Source: Mycetocola saprophilus (GTDB lineage Bacteria; Actinomycetota; Actinomycetes; Actinomycetales; Microbacteriaceae). Taken from it: DNA of 64,000 bases. The stretch lies in the NCBI RefSeq assembly GCF_000718085.1, contig NZ_JOEC01000002.1:62001-126000 (forward strand). Direction: 5' to 3'. The translations under genes were made by a program, and so were the position numbers. Positions 31,462 through 40,815 of the stretch are shown in pieces (the stretch's first letter is position 1; each line of letters begins with the position of its first letter). The notes below the pieces were generated by a model. That model saw nothing but the letters and a program-made list of their open reading frames with translations, searched no databases and was not told the DNA's origin.

Positions 31462-31970
31462 CGAGAGGCTCCTGCTCGGATCGCGGGTTGTATTTGGCGA
31501 AAAAGTTGTTCGCACGCCTTCCTAATCATGACAAAAACCGCGTCAAACACCGCATCGTCCGCATAATAGGGGTCGGGAACATCGCGCAGATGAGCCTGCG
31601 CGCTATCAAAACTCAGCAGGAGCGCCACCTTATCGGCGTCCTCGGGGGTGGGGGCACCGGCGCGCAGCACGCGTTCATGGCTGCGATCCAGGGCCACCAG
31701 CAGATCGAACTCGTCGTAGTGTTCGGGCTGAAACTTCTGGGCACGGTGGGCGCTGCCGTCGTAGCCGTGCCGGGCGAGGGCGGCGATCGTGCGATGGTCG
31801 GCCTGCTCCCCCACGTGCCAGTCGCCGGTGCCGGTGGAGATGATCCGCAGCGAGGAGGCCAGCCCCGCCTCCTCGGCGAGCCCTCGCAGGATGACCTCGG
31901 CCATCGGGGACCGGCAGATATTGCCGGAGCAGACAAAGTTAATCGCGAATGGCTGCGCGGGCACGGACAC
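31458..31970 (-). CDS. Low molecular weight protein-tyrosine phosphatase
   Basis: 170 residues from GTG at 31970. The P-loop reads FVCSGNICRSPMAEV, with nucleophile Cys and the C-x5-R pattern. The general-acid Asp is in RDVPDPYYADD near residue 135. It dephosphorylates tyrosine in proteins or exopolysaccharide kinases. It overlaps purB by 4 nt; it also lies only 3 nt after the phage-holin-like gene, so all three may be one transcript. Confidence 0.94.
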   Translation of the reverse strand: MSVPAQPFAINFVCSGNICRSPMAEVILRGLAEEAGLASSLRIISTGTGDWHVGEQADHRTIAALARHGYDGSAHRAQKFQPEHYDEFDLLVALDRSHERVLRAGAPTPEDADKVALLLSFDSAQAHLRDVPDPYYADDAVFDAVFVMIRKACEQLFRQIQPAIRAGASR

Positions 31971-31973
31971 GGC

Positions 31974-32369
31974 CTAGCGTCGTCTTTGCTGGGGGCGCAG
32001 GATGGCGCCGATGATCGCGTTGATGATCGAAATCACGATGGCGCCGAGGATCGCCCAGCCCAGGTTCTCGACCCGCAGGCCGAATCCGAACCACTCGGTG
32101 ACGGATGCGACGATCAGCAGCAGCACCCCGTTGATCACAAACGAAATGAGCCCCAGCGTGATCACGTAGAGCGGAATCGCCACGATCTTCACGATGGTGC
32201 CCAGGATGCCGTTGACCACCGCAAAGATGAAGGCAACGATCAGATAGCTGAGCCCAATCTGCCACCACTGGTCATCCGAAAACGGGCGCACGGTGACGCC
32301 GCTCAGCAGCAGCGTGGTGAGCCAAATCGCAATCGCGTTGGTGATTAATCGCAGGAGAAAATTTCCCAT
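31974..32369 (-). CDS. Phage-holin-family 4-like membrane protein
   Basis: 131 residues from ATG at 32369. Four hydrophobic spans (LLRLITNAIAIWLTTLLLSG, LSYLIVAFIFAVVNGILG, IPLYVITLGLISFVINGVLL and AILGAIVISIINAIIGAI) match the widespread PF04020-type family, which is chromosomal and not a phage marker. A GATAGT box and GTGGAG lie just before the start. Function unknown. Confidence 0.88.
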   Translation of the reverse strand: MGNFLLRLITNAIAIWLTTLLLSGVTVRPFSDDQWWQIGLSYLIVAFIFAVVNGILGTIVKIVAIPLYVITLGLISFVINGVLLLIVASVTEWFGFGLRVENLGWAILGAIVISIINAIIGAILRPQQRRR

Positions 32370-32435
32370 ATGCTCCACTATCGCAGTTCTTGCGGCGAGT
32401 CGCACTACATTCCAGCGCCGGTATCGGCGGATGAA

Positions 32436-32441
32436 TAGACT
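32436..32441 (+). promoter_or_regulatory. -10 box of leaderless aminotransferase transcript
   Basis: TAGACT ends 6 nt before GTG at 32448. No ribosome site is visible. Confidence 0.55.
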
Positions 32442-32447
32442 TTGGTG

Positions 32448-33551
32448 GTGGATAACGTACAACGAACATCTGTGAAGCTGAGGCCGGAGATCCTGGCCTC
32501 GCCGGTTTACCGGCAGGGACGTCCCGCGAGCGACGACGCCTTCAAGCTTTCCAGCAACGAGAATCCCTTCGCCCCACTGCCCGCCGTGCTGGCCGCGGTG
32601 ACGGCCGAGCTGGAAATCAACCGCTACCCCGACGCCACTGCCGCCTCACTGCGTGGCGCGCTGGCCGCACGCCTGGGTACCACCGCGGATGAGGTCATCA
32701 TCGGATCGGGTTCGGTGGCGCTGCTGCAGCAGTTCATCCTGGCCGCCGCCGGTCCCGGCGACGAGGTCGCCTATGCCTGGCGCTCATTCGAGGCGTATCC
32801 GACCATGGTGACCGTGGCCGGTGCCACCTCCGTGCAGGTGCCCAACCGTGCCGACGGGGGCCACGATCTGGAGGCCCTGGCCGCCGCGATCACCCCGCGC
32901 ACCCGCGTGGCAATCGTCTGTAGCCCCAATAACCCCACCGGCGTGACCGTGACCGCCGAGGAGTTTGCAACCTTCATGGACGCGGTCCCGAGCGACCTGC
33001 TGGTCCTGCTGGATGAGGCCTATGCCGAGTTTGTGCGCGACCCGGAGGCCGTGGACGGCCGTACCCTGGTCGGCCGCTACCCCAACCTGGTGATCCTGCG
33101 AACCTTCTCCAAGGCTTATGGCCTGGCGGGTCTGCGGGTGGGCTGGGCCACCGGGCCCGAGGCCATCCTGGATGCCGCCCGGGCGACCGCGATCCCGCTG
33201 GCCGTCACCGGTGTCGCTCAGGCCGCCGCCCACGCCTCCCTTCAGGCCGAGGCCGAGCTGCTGGAGCGGGTCGAGGCCATCGCCCGTCGTCGCGGCACCC
33301 TGATCGCCGCGCTGCGCGAGCAGGGCTGGAACATTCCCGCCAGCGAATCCAACTTCATCTGGCTCGCCCTGGGCGAGCACACCTTCGATGCGGCCGAGCG
33401 CTTCTTCGACGCGGGGCTGGTTACCCGGCCCTTCGCCGGAGACGGCGTGCGGATCAGCATCGGCGAGGAAGAATCCCTCGCCCCCCTCCTCGCCACGGCG
33501 GCGGAGATCCTATCCGAGCTGCCCGCCGGCCACCCGGCCCGAGCAGCCTAA
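32448..33551 (+). CDS. hisC: Histidinol-phosphate/aromatic aminotransferase
   Basis: 367 residues from GTG at 32448, chosen by its 6-nt distance to TAGACT; GTG at 32445 is also possible. Class I/II PLP aminotransferase: [34 protein letters not shown] and the PLP lysine in [16 protein letters not shown]. The HisC family is close, but the gene is not among other his genes; it is 12 nt before a 2-oxoacid dehydrogenase operon. It may instead transaminate aromatic or branched amino acids to feed that complex. Confidence 0.88.
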   Translation: MDNVQRTSVKLRPEILASPVYRQGRPASDDAFKLSSNENPFAPLPAVLAAVTAELEINRYPDATAASLRGALAARLGTTADEVIIGSGSVALLQQFILAAAGPGDEVAYAWRSFEAYPTMVTVAGATSVQVPNRADGGHDLEALAAAITPRTRVAIVCSPNNPTGVTVTAEEFATFMDAVPSDLLVLLDEAYAEFVRDPEAVDGRTLVGRYPNLVILRTFSKAYGLAGLRVGWATGPEAILDAARATAIPLAVTGVAQAAAHASLQAEAELLERVEAIARRRGTLIAALREQGWNIPASESNFIWLALGEHTFDAAERFFDAGLVTRPFAGDGVRISIGEEESLAPLLATAAEILSELPAGHPARAA

Positions 33552-33563
33552 CCGGAGAACATC

Positions 33564-34700
33564 ATGACTCTTCACACCGAACAAGCCCCGGAGCCGGTAC
33601 GGTTCCTGAGCGCCGACGGCACCTTCGCGCCGACCCCGGCCGCCGAACCCTTCCTGGCGCGCCTGGACAGCCTGACCGATGCCCACCATGAGCGCTTCTA
33701 CCGCGACATGGTCTCGGTGCGGGCGTTTGACCGCGAGGCCACCAACCTGCAGCGTCAGGGCGAGATGGCCCTGTTCCCGCCGAGCGAGGGCCAGGAGGGT
33801 GCGCAGGTGGGCTCGGCCCACGCCGCCCGTCCGCAGGACCACATCTTCCCCTCCTACCGCGAGCACGTCGTGGGCATGATCCGCGGGGTCGACCCGGTGA
33901 ACATCCTCAGCCTGATGCGCGGGGTGACCCTGGGTGGATGGGATCCCACCGATCCCAAAAACGGCAACTTCCACCTCTACACGCTGGTCCTCGGCTCGCA
34001 GACCCTGCACGCCACCGGCTACGCGATGGGGCAGCTCTTCGACGGTGCCAGCGGCACCGGCAATGTCGAGACCGACGAGGCCACGATCGTCTACTTCGGC
34101 GACGGATCGACCTCCGAGGGCGATGTGAGCGAGGCCCTGGTCTTCGCCGCGAGCCACCAGACCCCGCAGGTCTTCTTCCTGCAGAACAACCAGTGGGCCA
34201 TCTCGGTCCCGGTTTCGGTGCAGTCGCGCACCCCGCTATACCTGCGCGGCGCGGGCTTCGGCCTGCCCAGCGTGCAGATCGATGGCAACGACGTGCTGGC
34301 CAGCTATGCGGTCACCTCGCAGTTCCTGGACGAGGCCCGCGTGGGCCAGGGTCCGCGCTTCATCGAGGCAATGACCTACCGGATGGGTGCGCACACCACG
34401 AGCGATGACCCCACCAAGTACCGCACCAACGAGGAGCGCGCCGAGTGGGGTCAGCGTGACCCCATTGTCCGCTTCGAGGCCTACCTGCGGGCCCGGGGTG
34501 CATCCGAGTCGCTGTTCACCAGCGCCGCCGAGGATGCCAAGGATCTGTGCGCCGACGTGCGTGCTCGCACCCTGGCCCTGGAAGCCCCCGACTTCCCCAC
34601 CATGTTTGAACACGTGTACTCCGAGGAGCACCCCCGCATGCGGGAGCAGTCGGACTGGCTGACCCGGTATGAGGCATCGATGACGGAGGACAACCGATGA
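33564..34700 (+). CDS. pdhA: 2-oxoacid dehydrogenase E1 component, alpha subunit
   Basis: 378 residues. Thiamine diphosphate motif GDGSTSEGDVSEAL near residue 180 through FFLQNNQWAIS. YRMGAHTTSDDPTKYR is the conserved phospho-loop region. It forms a heterotetramer with the next gene product and oxidatively decarboxylates pyruvate or branched-chain 2-oxoacids. The order aminotransferase-E1alpha-E1beta-E2 suits branched-chain amino acid breakdown, but the substrate cannot be fixed. Its stop overlaps the E1 beta start (ATGA). Confidence 0.92.
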   Translation: MTLHTEQAPEPVRFLSADGTFAPTPAAEPFLARLDSLTDAHHERFYRDMVSVRAFDREATNLQRQGEMALFPPSEGQEGAQVGSAHAARPQDHIFPSYREHVVGMIRGVDPVNILSLMRGVTLGGWDPTDPKNGNFHLYTLVLGSQTLHATGYAMGQLFDGASGTGNVETDEATIVYFGDGSTSEGDVSEALVFAASHQTPQVFFLQNNQWAISVPVSVQSRTPLYLRGAGFGLPSVQIDGNDVLASYAVTSQFLDEARVGQGPRFIEAMTYRMGAHTTSDDPTKYRTNEERAEWGQRDPIVRFEAYLRARGASESLFTSAAEDAKDLCADVRARTLALEAPDFPTMFEHVYSEEHPRMREQSDWLTRYEASMTEDNR

Positions 34701-35680
34701 GCGAAATCGTGAACATGCCGATGGCCAAGGCGCTTAATGCCGGGCTGCGCGCCGCGCTCGCCGCGGACGAGAAGGTCCTGTTGATGGGTGAGGACATCGG
34801 CCCGCTGGGTGGCGTCTTCCGCATCACCGAGGGCTTGCAGGCCGAGTTTGGACCGCGCCGGGTGCAGGACACCCCGCTGGCCGAATCCGGCATCGTGGGC
34901 ACCGCGATCGGCCTGGCCATGCGCGGGTACCGTCCGGTGTGCGAGATCCAGTTCGACGGCTTCATCTACCCGGCCTTCGACCAGATCGTGTCCCAGCTGG
35001 CCAAGCAGACCAACCGTCACGGTGGCACCCTGTCGATGCCCGTGGTGATCCGGGTCCCCTACGGCGGGCACATCGGCGCCGTCGAACACCACCAGGAGAG
35101 CCCCGAGGCTTACTTCGCGCACACCGCGGGCCTGCGCGTGGTCAGCCCCTCGACCCCGAACGATGCCTACTGGATGATCCAGGAGGCCATTCAGAGCAAT
35201 GACCCGGTGCTGTTCTTCGAGCCCAAGAGCCGGTACTGGCCCAAGGGCGAGGTGAACCTGACCGAGTCGCAGCTGGGCCTGCACCAGAGCCGCGTGGCCC
35301 GCGAGGGCACCGACGTGACCCTGATCGGCCACGGCGCCATGGTGTCCACGCTGCTGCAGGCCGCCGAGGTGGCCGCGGGTGAGGGCATCAGCGCCGAGGT
35401 GGTGGATCTGCGTTCGATCTCCCCGATCGACTACGGCCCGCTGCTGGATAGCGCCCGTAAGACCGGCCGCGTAGTGGTGGCCCAGGAGGCCCCCGAGAAC
35501 GCCTCGGTGGGTTCGGAGATCGCCGCGACCCTGGCCGAGAAGGCGTTCTACTCGCTGGAGGCCCCCGTGCTGCGGGTGTCGGGGTTTGACACCCCGTTCC
35601 CGGCTGCGAAACTTGAAGGACTGTACCTGCCCGACGCCGACCGCGTACTCGACGCGGTGGACCGGGCCCTGGCGTACTAG
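34697..35680 (+). CDS. 2-oxoacid dehydrogenase E1 component, beta subunit
   Basis: 327 residues. The transketolase-like pyrimidine-binding domain shows [19 protein letters not shown] and [20 protein letters not shown]; the C-terminal domain has [19 protein letters not shown]. Substrate-loop [18 protein letters not shown] is typical. The start overlaps E1 alpha by 4 nt, giving equal synthesis of subunits. Confidence 0.94.
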   Translation: MSEIVNMPMAKALNAGLRAALAADEKVLLMGEDIGPLGGVFRITEGLQAEFGPRRVQDTPLAESGIVGTAIGLAMRGYRPVCEIQFDGFIYPAFDQIVSQLAKQTNRHGGTLSMPVVIRVPYGGHIGAVEHHQESPEAYFAHTAGLRVVSPSTPNDAYWMIQEAIQSNDPVLFFEPKSRYWPKGEVNLTESQLGLHQSRVAREGTDVTLIGHGAMVSTLLQAAEVAAGEGISAEVVDLRSISPIDYGPLLDSARKTGRVVVAQEAPENASVGSEIAATLAEKAFYSLEAPVLRVSGFDTPFPAAKLEGLYLPDADRVLDAVDRALAY

Positions 35681-35691
35681 AAGGAGACGAG

Positions 35692-37005
35692 ATGAGCGAG
35701 CAGAGCTTTCCCCTGCCGGACGTAGGCGAGGGCCTCACCGAGGCCGAAATCGTCTCCTGGAAGGTGGCCCCGGGCGACCGGGTGGAGATTAACGACACCC
35801 TGGTGGAGATCGAGACGGCCAAGTCCCTCGTTGAGTTGCCGTCCCCGTTTGCGGGTACCGTCAGCGAGATCCTGGTGGCCGAGGGCACCACGGTGGATGT
35901 CGGGACCCCGATTGTCACGGTGAACGACGGTTCCGCCGCCGCGCCGGTGGCCGCCCCCGCCCCGGATGCCGCGGTGGTCGAGGCCGCCGCCGACACCCAG
36001 TCCACGATTGCCGCCGAGCCCGAGGGTTCGGGGTCGGTGCTGGTGGGTTACGGATCGGCCGGATCGGTGACCTCGCGTCGCCGCGGCCGCCCGACCCCCG
36101 CGGCCGCCCCGGTGCCGCCGCTCAGCGTGCCCGCGGCCTCGGCCAACCCGATCATCGCCAAGCCGCCGATCCGCAAGCTGGCCAAGGACCTGGGCGTGGA
36201 CCTGTCTGCGGTTCAGGGCACCGGCCTGGTGGGCGAGATCACCCGCGATGACGTGGTGCGTTCGGCCGGTCAGGCCAGCGTGTTCCGCAACATCGAGACC
36301 CCCGCCTGGGCACCCGAGCGCGAGGAGCGGATCCCGGTCAAGGGCATGCGCAAGGCTATCGCGCAGGCGATGGTGCAGAGCGCGTTCACCGCGCCGCATG
36401 TGAGCGTGTTTGTGGACGTGGATGCGACCCGCACGATGGAGTTTGTGAAGCGCCTCAAGGCCTCCCCCGACTTTGCCGGCGTCAAGGTGTCCCCGCTGCT
36501 GATCATGGCCCGCGCGATCATCTGGGCCGTGCGTCGCAACCCCACGGTCAACGCCACCTGGACCGAGAACGAGATCATCGTGCGTCACTACGTGAACCTC
36601 GGCATCGCGGCGGCCACCCCGCGCGGCCTGATCGTGCCCAACGTCAAGGAGGCTCAGGGCATGTCGCTGCTTGAGCTGGCCAAGTCGCTTGAGCAGCTCA
36701 CCCTGACCGCCCGGGACGGCAAGACCACCCCGGCGGATATGCAGGATGGCACGATCACGATCACCAACATCGGTGTGTTCGGGATGGACACCGGTACCCC
36801 GATCCTGAACCCCGGCGAGGTCGGAATCGTGGCACTCGGCACGATCAAGCAGAAGCCCTGGGTTGTGGACGGCGAGGTGCGTCCGCGCTTCGTGACCACG
36901 ATCGGTGGATCCTTCGATCACCGCGTCGTGGACGGCGATGTGGTCTCCCGCTTCATCGCCGATGTGGCCTCCATTATCGAGGAGCCCGCGCTGCTGCTCG
37001 ACTAG
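35692..37005 (+). CDS. Dihydrolipoamide acyltransferase (E2) of 2-oxoacid dehydrogenase complex
   Basis: 437 residues with AAGGAGA upstream. Domains in order: lipoyl domain (residues 1-78, lysine in [14 protein letters not shown]), Ala/Pro linker, E3-binding domain (about 150-190, [19 protein letters not shown]), and catalytic acyltransferase domain (about 215-437) ending with the active-site [12 protein letters not shown]. Only one lipoyl domain. No E3 gene follows; a terminator comes 16 nt later, so E3 is encoded elsewhere. Confidence 0.95.
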   Translation: MSEQSFPLPDVGEGLTEAEIVSWKVAPGDRVEINDTLVEIETAKSLVELPSPFAGTVSEILVAEGTTVDVGTPIVTVNDGSAAAPVAAPAPDAAVVEAAADTQSTIAAEPEGSGSVLVGYGSAGSVTSRRRGRPTPAAAPVPPLSVPAASANPIIAKPPIRKLAKDLGVDLSAVQGTGLVGEITRDDVVRSAGQASVFRNIETPAWAPEREERIPVKGMRKAIAQAMVQSAFTAPHVSVFVDVDATRTMEFVKRLKASPDFAGVKVSPLLIMARAIIWAVRRNPTVNATWTENEIIVRHYVNLGIAAATPRGLIVPNVKEAQGMSLLELAKSLEQLTLTARDGKTTPADMQDGTITITNIGVFGMDTGTPILNPGEVGIVALGTIKQKPWVVDGEVRPRFVTTIGGSFDHRVVDGDVVSRFIADVASIIEEPALLLD

Positions 37006-37020
37006 CGATTTTCGCCCCAC

Positions 37021-37061
37021 TCACCCCCGGGTTGTCTCAGAGACAACATGCCCGGGGGTGA
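37021..37061 (+). terminator. Terminator after E2 gene
   Basis: TCACCCCCGGG pairs with CCCGGGGGTGA; an inner TTGTCTC/GAGACAA hairpin sits in the loop. It is 15 nt after the E2 stop. Confidence 0.8.
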
Positions 37062-37138
37062 GTGCGTTTGTCCGGGTTTGCATGTACGTGATGTAACGTT
37101 CCGGTAACGCCTCGATATTTAGCGTTTGACCAGCTTTT

Positions 37139-37166
37139 TACCGCGACTCAGATCGCGGTATTTTTG
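37139..37166 (+). terminator. Second hairpin with T-run
   Basis: ACCGCGA pairs with TCGCGGT around CTCAGA, preceded by TTTTT and followed by ATTTTTG. It fits an intrinsic terminator on either strand. Confidence 0.65.
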
Positions 37167-37482
37167 TGCCCTGAGCGCGATCTCAAGGTTCTCGATTGGC
37201 AACTCACCCCCGAACCTTGTTAGCGTGGTTGACGGACAAAGGTCCGCAACGAGCCCGCGGCCGGACGTCATTTTCAGTGGAAATGACACCCGGGCGTATG
37301 GTCAGTCACGCCGGCGGCGATCCCATGATCGCCCCGGGCATGCCACCCTTCGCCACCCGATTACCACCGATGTTCGGGAAGGCTTGAGCACGGGGGTATG
37401 CCGGGCGCGGAAGACCCGGACGTAAGAGCGAGTGTCACCCGGCCGCTGGCGGAAACGTCGCCCGGATGACCGGAAAAAATCT

Positions 37483-38793
37483 GTGTCACATAACTTTGCG
37501 GTAGAGGCTTCGGGCCTCTACAAAATTTTCGGAAAAAAGCCGCGAGAAGCCCTGAATAAACTGCGTGCCGGCGCATCCCGCGAGGAGATCGCAGGCCTCG
37601 GTACCGCCGCCGTCATCGACGCGTCCTTCGACGTGAAGCCCGGCGAAATCTTTGTGGTCATGGGCCTGAGTGGTTCGGGAAAATCCACCCTGATCCGGAT
37701 GCTCAACGGTCTGTGGGAGCCCACCGCGGGTTCCGTACGGGTCATGGGCAAGGAAATCGCCGGGATCCCGGCGAGCAAGCTGCGCGAGATTCGCCGCGAA
37801 TCCATCTCGATGGTGTTCCAGCACTTCGCGCTGCTGCCGCACCGCACGGTGCTGGATAACGCAGCCTACGCGCTGGAAATCCAGGGAGTGCCCGCGGCCG
37901 AGCGCCGTGCCCGCGCCATGGACATCCTGGCCCGGGTGGGCCTGGAGGGCTGGGAGCAGAAGATGCCCGGTCAGCTCTCCGGTGGCATGCAGCAGCGGGT
38001 GGGCCTCGCCCGCGCGCTGGCCTCGGACACCGATGTGCTGCTGATGGATGAGGCCTTCTCGGCCCTGGATCCGCTGATCCGCCGCGAGATGCAGGAGCAG
38101 CTGGTCGACCTCCAGCGCGACCTCGGCAAAACCATCATCTTCATCACCCACGACCTCAACGAGGCCATGTTCCTCGGCGACCGGATCGCCGTGATGCGCG
38201 ATGGCCGCATCGTCCAGGTGGGCACGCCGGATGAGATCCTCACCGACCCCGCCAACGACTACGTCGCCCAGTTTGTGCACGACGTGGACCGCGCCCGGGT
38301 GCTGACCGCCGAGGGCGTGATGGAGGCCCCGCACGCGGTGGTCCAGCTCTCCGCCGGTCCCCGCGCCGCCCTCCGGGTGATGCGGGATCGCCAGACCTCT
38401 ACCGTGTTTGTGCTCGGCCCCGGCCGGACCCTGCTCGGGGTGGTGCGTGACCGCGAGGTCCTCGACCTGGTGCGTGCGGGGGCACGGGATCTCTCCCCCG
38501 CCCTGCGCGAGACCGCCGCGACCGTGACCCGCGACTCCCTGCTGGTGGACCTGTTCGAGCCCGCCGCCGAGAGCCCGATGCCCGTTGCGGTGGTTGATGA
38601 TCAGAACCGCCTGGTGGGCACCGTTCCGCGGGTGACCCTGCTGGCCGCCCTGGCCAACGTGCAGCCCGTCATCACCGCCGAAAACGCCATCATCGCCCCG
38701 GCCACCGTCCCGGTGGACGTGATCACCGCCACGCTGCGTGCGACCGGTGACGCGCCCGAATCGGCAACCACGAGCACGGGAGGTCACGCATGA
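37483..38793 (+). CDS. proV: Glycine betaine/proline ABC transporter ATP-binding protein
   Basis: 436 residues from GTG at 37483. The N-terminus VEASGLYKIFGKKPREAL is typical ProV. Walker A is GLSGSGKSTLIRML, signature LSGGMQQRVGLARALA, Walker B VLLMDEAFSALDP, switch His ITHDLNEAM. Residues about 290-420 form a pair of CBS-like domains (TSTVFVLGPGRTLLGVVRDR, PVAVVDDQNRLVGTVPRVTL) that sense ionic strength in relatives. It powers uptake of compatible solutes. Its stop overlaps the permease start. Confidence 0.95.
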   Translation: MSHNFAVEASGLYKIFGKKPREALNKLRAGASREEIAGLGTAAVIDASFDVKPGEIFVVMGLSGSGKSTLIRMLNGLWEPTAGSVRVMGKEIAGIPASKLREIRRESISMVFQHFALLPHRTVLDNAAYALEIQGVPAAERRARAMDILARVGLEGWEQKMPGQLSGGMQQRVGLARALASDTDVLLMDEAFSALDPLIRREMQEQLVDLQRDLGKTIIFITHDLNEAMFLGDRIAVMRDGRIVQVGTPDEILTDPANDYVAQFVHDVDRARVLTAEGVMEAPHAVVQLSAGPRAALRVMRDRQTSTVFVLGPGRTLLGVVRDREVLDLVRAGARDLSPALRETAATVTRDSLLVDLFEPAAESPMPVAVVDDQNRLVGTVPRVTLLAALANVQPVITAENAIIAPATVPVDVITATLRATGDAPESATTSTGGHA

Positions 38794-39716
38794 TCGCGCC
38801 GATGACGGGCGGCTGGGACCGCTTCTTAGAGACCGGCCGGGTGCCGCTGGGCGAGTGGGTCGAGTCGATCGAGAAGTTTGTGACCACAAACCTCTCGGGC
38901 TTCTTCGACGTCATCCGCGCCATCTTTAAGGGCATGTACGACGCGGTGGACACCGTGTTTGCCGGACCGCCGTTCTGGATCATCATCCTGGTGCTGGTCC
39001 TCGCGGGCCTCTGGGTGCGCGGCTGGAAGTTTGCGCTGGGGATGCTCGCCGGGCTGCTGCTCGTGGTGGGTGTCTCGCAGTGGGAAAACGCGATGCACAC
39101 GCTCGCGCTGGTCATCGTGGCCAGCGTGATCGCGCTGATTATCGCGGTACCGCTGGGTATTCTGACCGCGAGATCGGATACCGCCTCGGCCATCGTGCGC
39201 CCAATCCTGGACTTCCTGCAGACCATGCCCGCGTTTGTCTACCTGATCCCCGCCCTGGTGCTGTTCCGGGTGGGTGTGGTGCCGGGTATCGTCGCCACGA
39301 TCATCTTCGCGCTGGCCCCCGGCGTGCGCTTCACCGAGCTGGGTATTCGCGGCGTGGACCGCGAGGTGGTCGAGGCCGGACAGGCCTTCGGTGCCTCCCC
39401 CGGTCGCATCCTGCGCCAGATTCAGCTGCCGCTGGCGATGCCCACGATCATGGCCGGTGTGAACCAGGTCATCATGCTCTCGCTCTCGATGGTCGTGATC
39501 GCCGGCATGGTGGGCGCCGAGGGCCTGGGAACCGACGTGGTTGCGGGTCTGACCCAGCTCAACACCGGACTGGGTGTCGAGGCGGGTATCGGTGTGGTGA
39601 TCCTCGCCGTCTACCTCGACCGGATGACCGCCGCCCTGGCCAAGCCCCGTCAGCGGCGCTTCCCGCGCAAGCGTGCCGCCGCGGCTCAGGAAACCCCGGC
39701 GCCCGTCGCCGCATAA
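38790..39716 (+). CDS. proW: Glycine betaine/proline ABC transporter permease
   Basis: 308 residues, overlapping proV by 4 nt. About six membrane spans. The ABC permease loop reads RFTELGIRGVDREVVEAGQAFGASPGRIL, and FLQTMPAFVYLIPALVLF is characteristic of ProW. A basic C-terminal tail (KPRQRRFPRKRAAAA) follows the last span. It forms the membrane channel with ProV and receives substrate from the next gene product. Confidence 0.95.
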   Translation: MIAPMTGGWDRFLETGRVPLGEWVESIEKFVTTNLSGFFDVIRAIFKGMYDAVDTVFAGPPFWIIILVLVLAGLWVRGWKFALGMLAGLLLVVGVSQWENAMHTLALVIVASVIALIIAVPLGILTARSDTASAIVRPILDFLQTMPAFVYLIPALVLFRVGVVPGIVATIIFALAPGVRFTELGIRGVDREVVEAGQAFGASPGRILRQIQLPLAMPTIMAGVNQVIMLSLSMVVIAGMVGAEGLGTDVVAGLTQLNTGLGVEAGIGVVILAVYLDRMTAALAKPRQRRFPRKRAAAAQETPAPVAA

Positions 39717-39783
39717 CCAGGCAATACACACATTTTCGATTGATCAGTGGCGACCGCGTTGTCGCCACCGAAGGGAATTTATT

Positions 39784-40695
39784 ATGACCAAGATTCGAAA
39801 CACCAAGACCCGCCGCCTGCTGACCGCGGGAGGCATCATCGCCGCCGGAGCCCTGGCCCTGACCGGCTGCTCGTCCTCGGGACCCGCCGCCACCCTGGAC
39901 AACGGGGACGAGAAGGCGCTGAACATCGCGGTCTTCAACGGCTGGGATGAGGGGATCGCCGCGAGTGAGCTGTGGAAGGCCGTGCTGGACGATGAGGGCT
40001 ACGACGTCAAGCTGACCTATGCCGACGTGGTCCCGGTGTACACCGGAATCTCCGAGGGTGACTACGATCTGCTGCTGGACAGCTGGCTGCCGACCACCCA
40101 TAAGGACCAGTTCGAGCGCTTCGGCGACAAGCTGGTGGACCTCGGTTCCTGGTACGACAACGCCAAGCTCACCATCGCCGTGAACGAGGACGCCCCGATC
40201 AAGACCATCGATGAGCTGGTCGAGAACGCCGATAAGTTCGGCGACCGGATCGTGGGGATCGAGGCCGGTGCCGGCCTGACCAAGCAGGTGCAGAATAACG
40301 TGTTCCCCGACTATAAGATCGGCGACAAGCTCAAGCTGGTGACCTCCTCGACCCCGGCCATGCTGGGTGAGCTCAAGGCCGCCACCGCTAAGGGCGAGAA
40401 CATCGCGGTGACCCTGTGGCAGCCGCACTGGGCCTACGATGCCTTCCCGATCCGCGACCTGGAGGACCCGAAGAACTCGCTCGGCACCGCCGAGAGTGTG
40501 CACTCGGTGGGCAGCACGAGCTTCGAGAAGAAGTTCCCGGATGTCGCCAAGCGGATCAAGAACTTCACCATGGACGACGAGACCCTGGCCTCGCTGGAGA
40601 ACGCCCTGTTTAACAGTGGCGACGGCAAGCCGCAGGATCTGGTCCGCAAGTGGATGGCCGACAACAAGGAGTACGTGGACTCGCTGAAGTCCTAG
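39784..40695 (+). CDS. proX: Glycine betaine-binding lipoprotein
   Basis: 303 residues from ATG at 39784. Signal peptide with lipobox ALTGC. Mature protein is an OpuAC/ProX-type binding protein: NIAVFNGWDEGIAASELWKAVLDDEGYDVKLTY (in two parts), DLLLDSWLPTTHKD, and VTLWQPHWAYDAFPI, with Trp residues that usually form the betaine cage. It captures osmolytes outside the membrane for ProVW. Followed by a strong terminator. Confidence 0.94.
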   Translation: MTKIRNTKTRRLLTAGGIIAAGALALTGCSSSGPAATLDNGDEKALNIAVFNGWDEGIAASELWKAVLDDEGYDVKLTYADVVPVYTGISEGDYDLLLDSWLPTTHKDQFERFGDKLVDLGSWYDNAKLTIAVNEDAPIKTIDELVENADKFGDRIVGIEAGAGLTKQVQNNVFPDYKIGDKLKLVTSSTPAMLGELKAATAKGENIAVTLWQPHWAYDAFPIRDLEDPKNSLGTAESVHSVGSTSFEKKFPDVAKRIKNFTMDDETLASLENALFNSGDGKPQDLVRKWMADNKEYVDSLKS

Positions 40696-40704
40696 TCTCC
40701 CCGT

Positions 40705-40744
40705 GCGTTCGCCCGCCCCCGGAATGTCGGGGGCGGGCGAACGC
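40705..40744 (+). terminator. Terminator after proX
   Basis: GCGTTCGCCCGCCCCCG pairs with CGGGGGCGGGCGAACGC around GAATGT, 9 nt after the stop. Confidence 0.88.
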
Positions 40745-40780
40745 GTTAACCGAGATGGACCTGGCGGAATTCAGCCGTGT

Positions 40781-40814
40781 TGAGAATGGTTATCATTACT
40801 GATAATGTTTCTCA
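40781..40814 (+). promoter_or_regulatory. Zur-type operator of zinc uptake operon
   Basis: A nested palindrome directly before the znuA start: TGAGAA ... TTCTCA outside and TTATCA-TTAC-TGATAA inside, with GAATGGTTATCATTA-like Fur/Zur spacing. It overlaps the start region, where bound repressor would block transcription. The operon ends with a Fur-family regulator gene. Confidence 0.8.
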
Positions 40815-40815
40815 T

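Larger units (their letters stand above)
37006..37482 (+). other. Intergenic region with structured leader of the betaine transporter
   Basis: 477 nt without a gene. After two terminator-like hairpins there is a possible promoter, TTGGCA (37196-37201) and TTAGCG 18 nt later. The downstream 240 nt contain several stems in series: CGGAC/GTCCG (37233-37246); an outer GCCCG/CGGGC around a perfect GTCATTT/AAATGAC stem (37253-37295); an 11-bp stem CCGGcGGCGATC with loop CCAT (37311-37337); and CCGGG/CCCGG (37401-37419). No known riboswitch consensus was recognised. Confidence 0.6.

Noticed and set aside
31974..32369. Prophage suspected from the phage-holin-like gene
   Set aside because: This small membrane family is widespread on chromosomes; no other phage gene is nearby.
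37021..37166. tRNA gene in the hairpin-rich gap
   Set aside because: No cloverleaf, no TTCGA-type loop and no CCA-compatible acceptor; the stems fit terminators.
37231..37420. c-di-AMP (ydaO) or guanidine riboswitch before proV
   Set aside because: Core consensus blocks of both classes are absent; only general stem-loops are seen.
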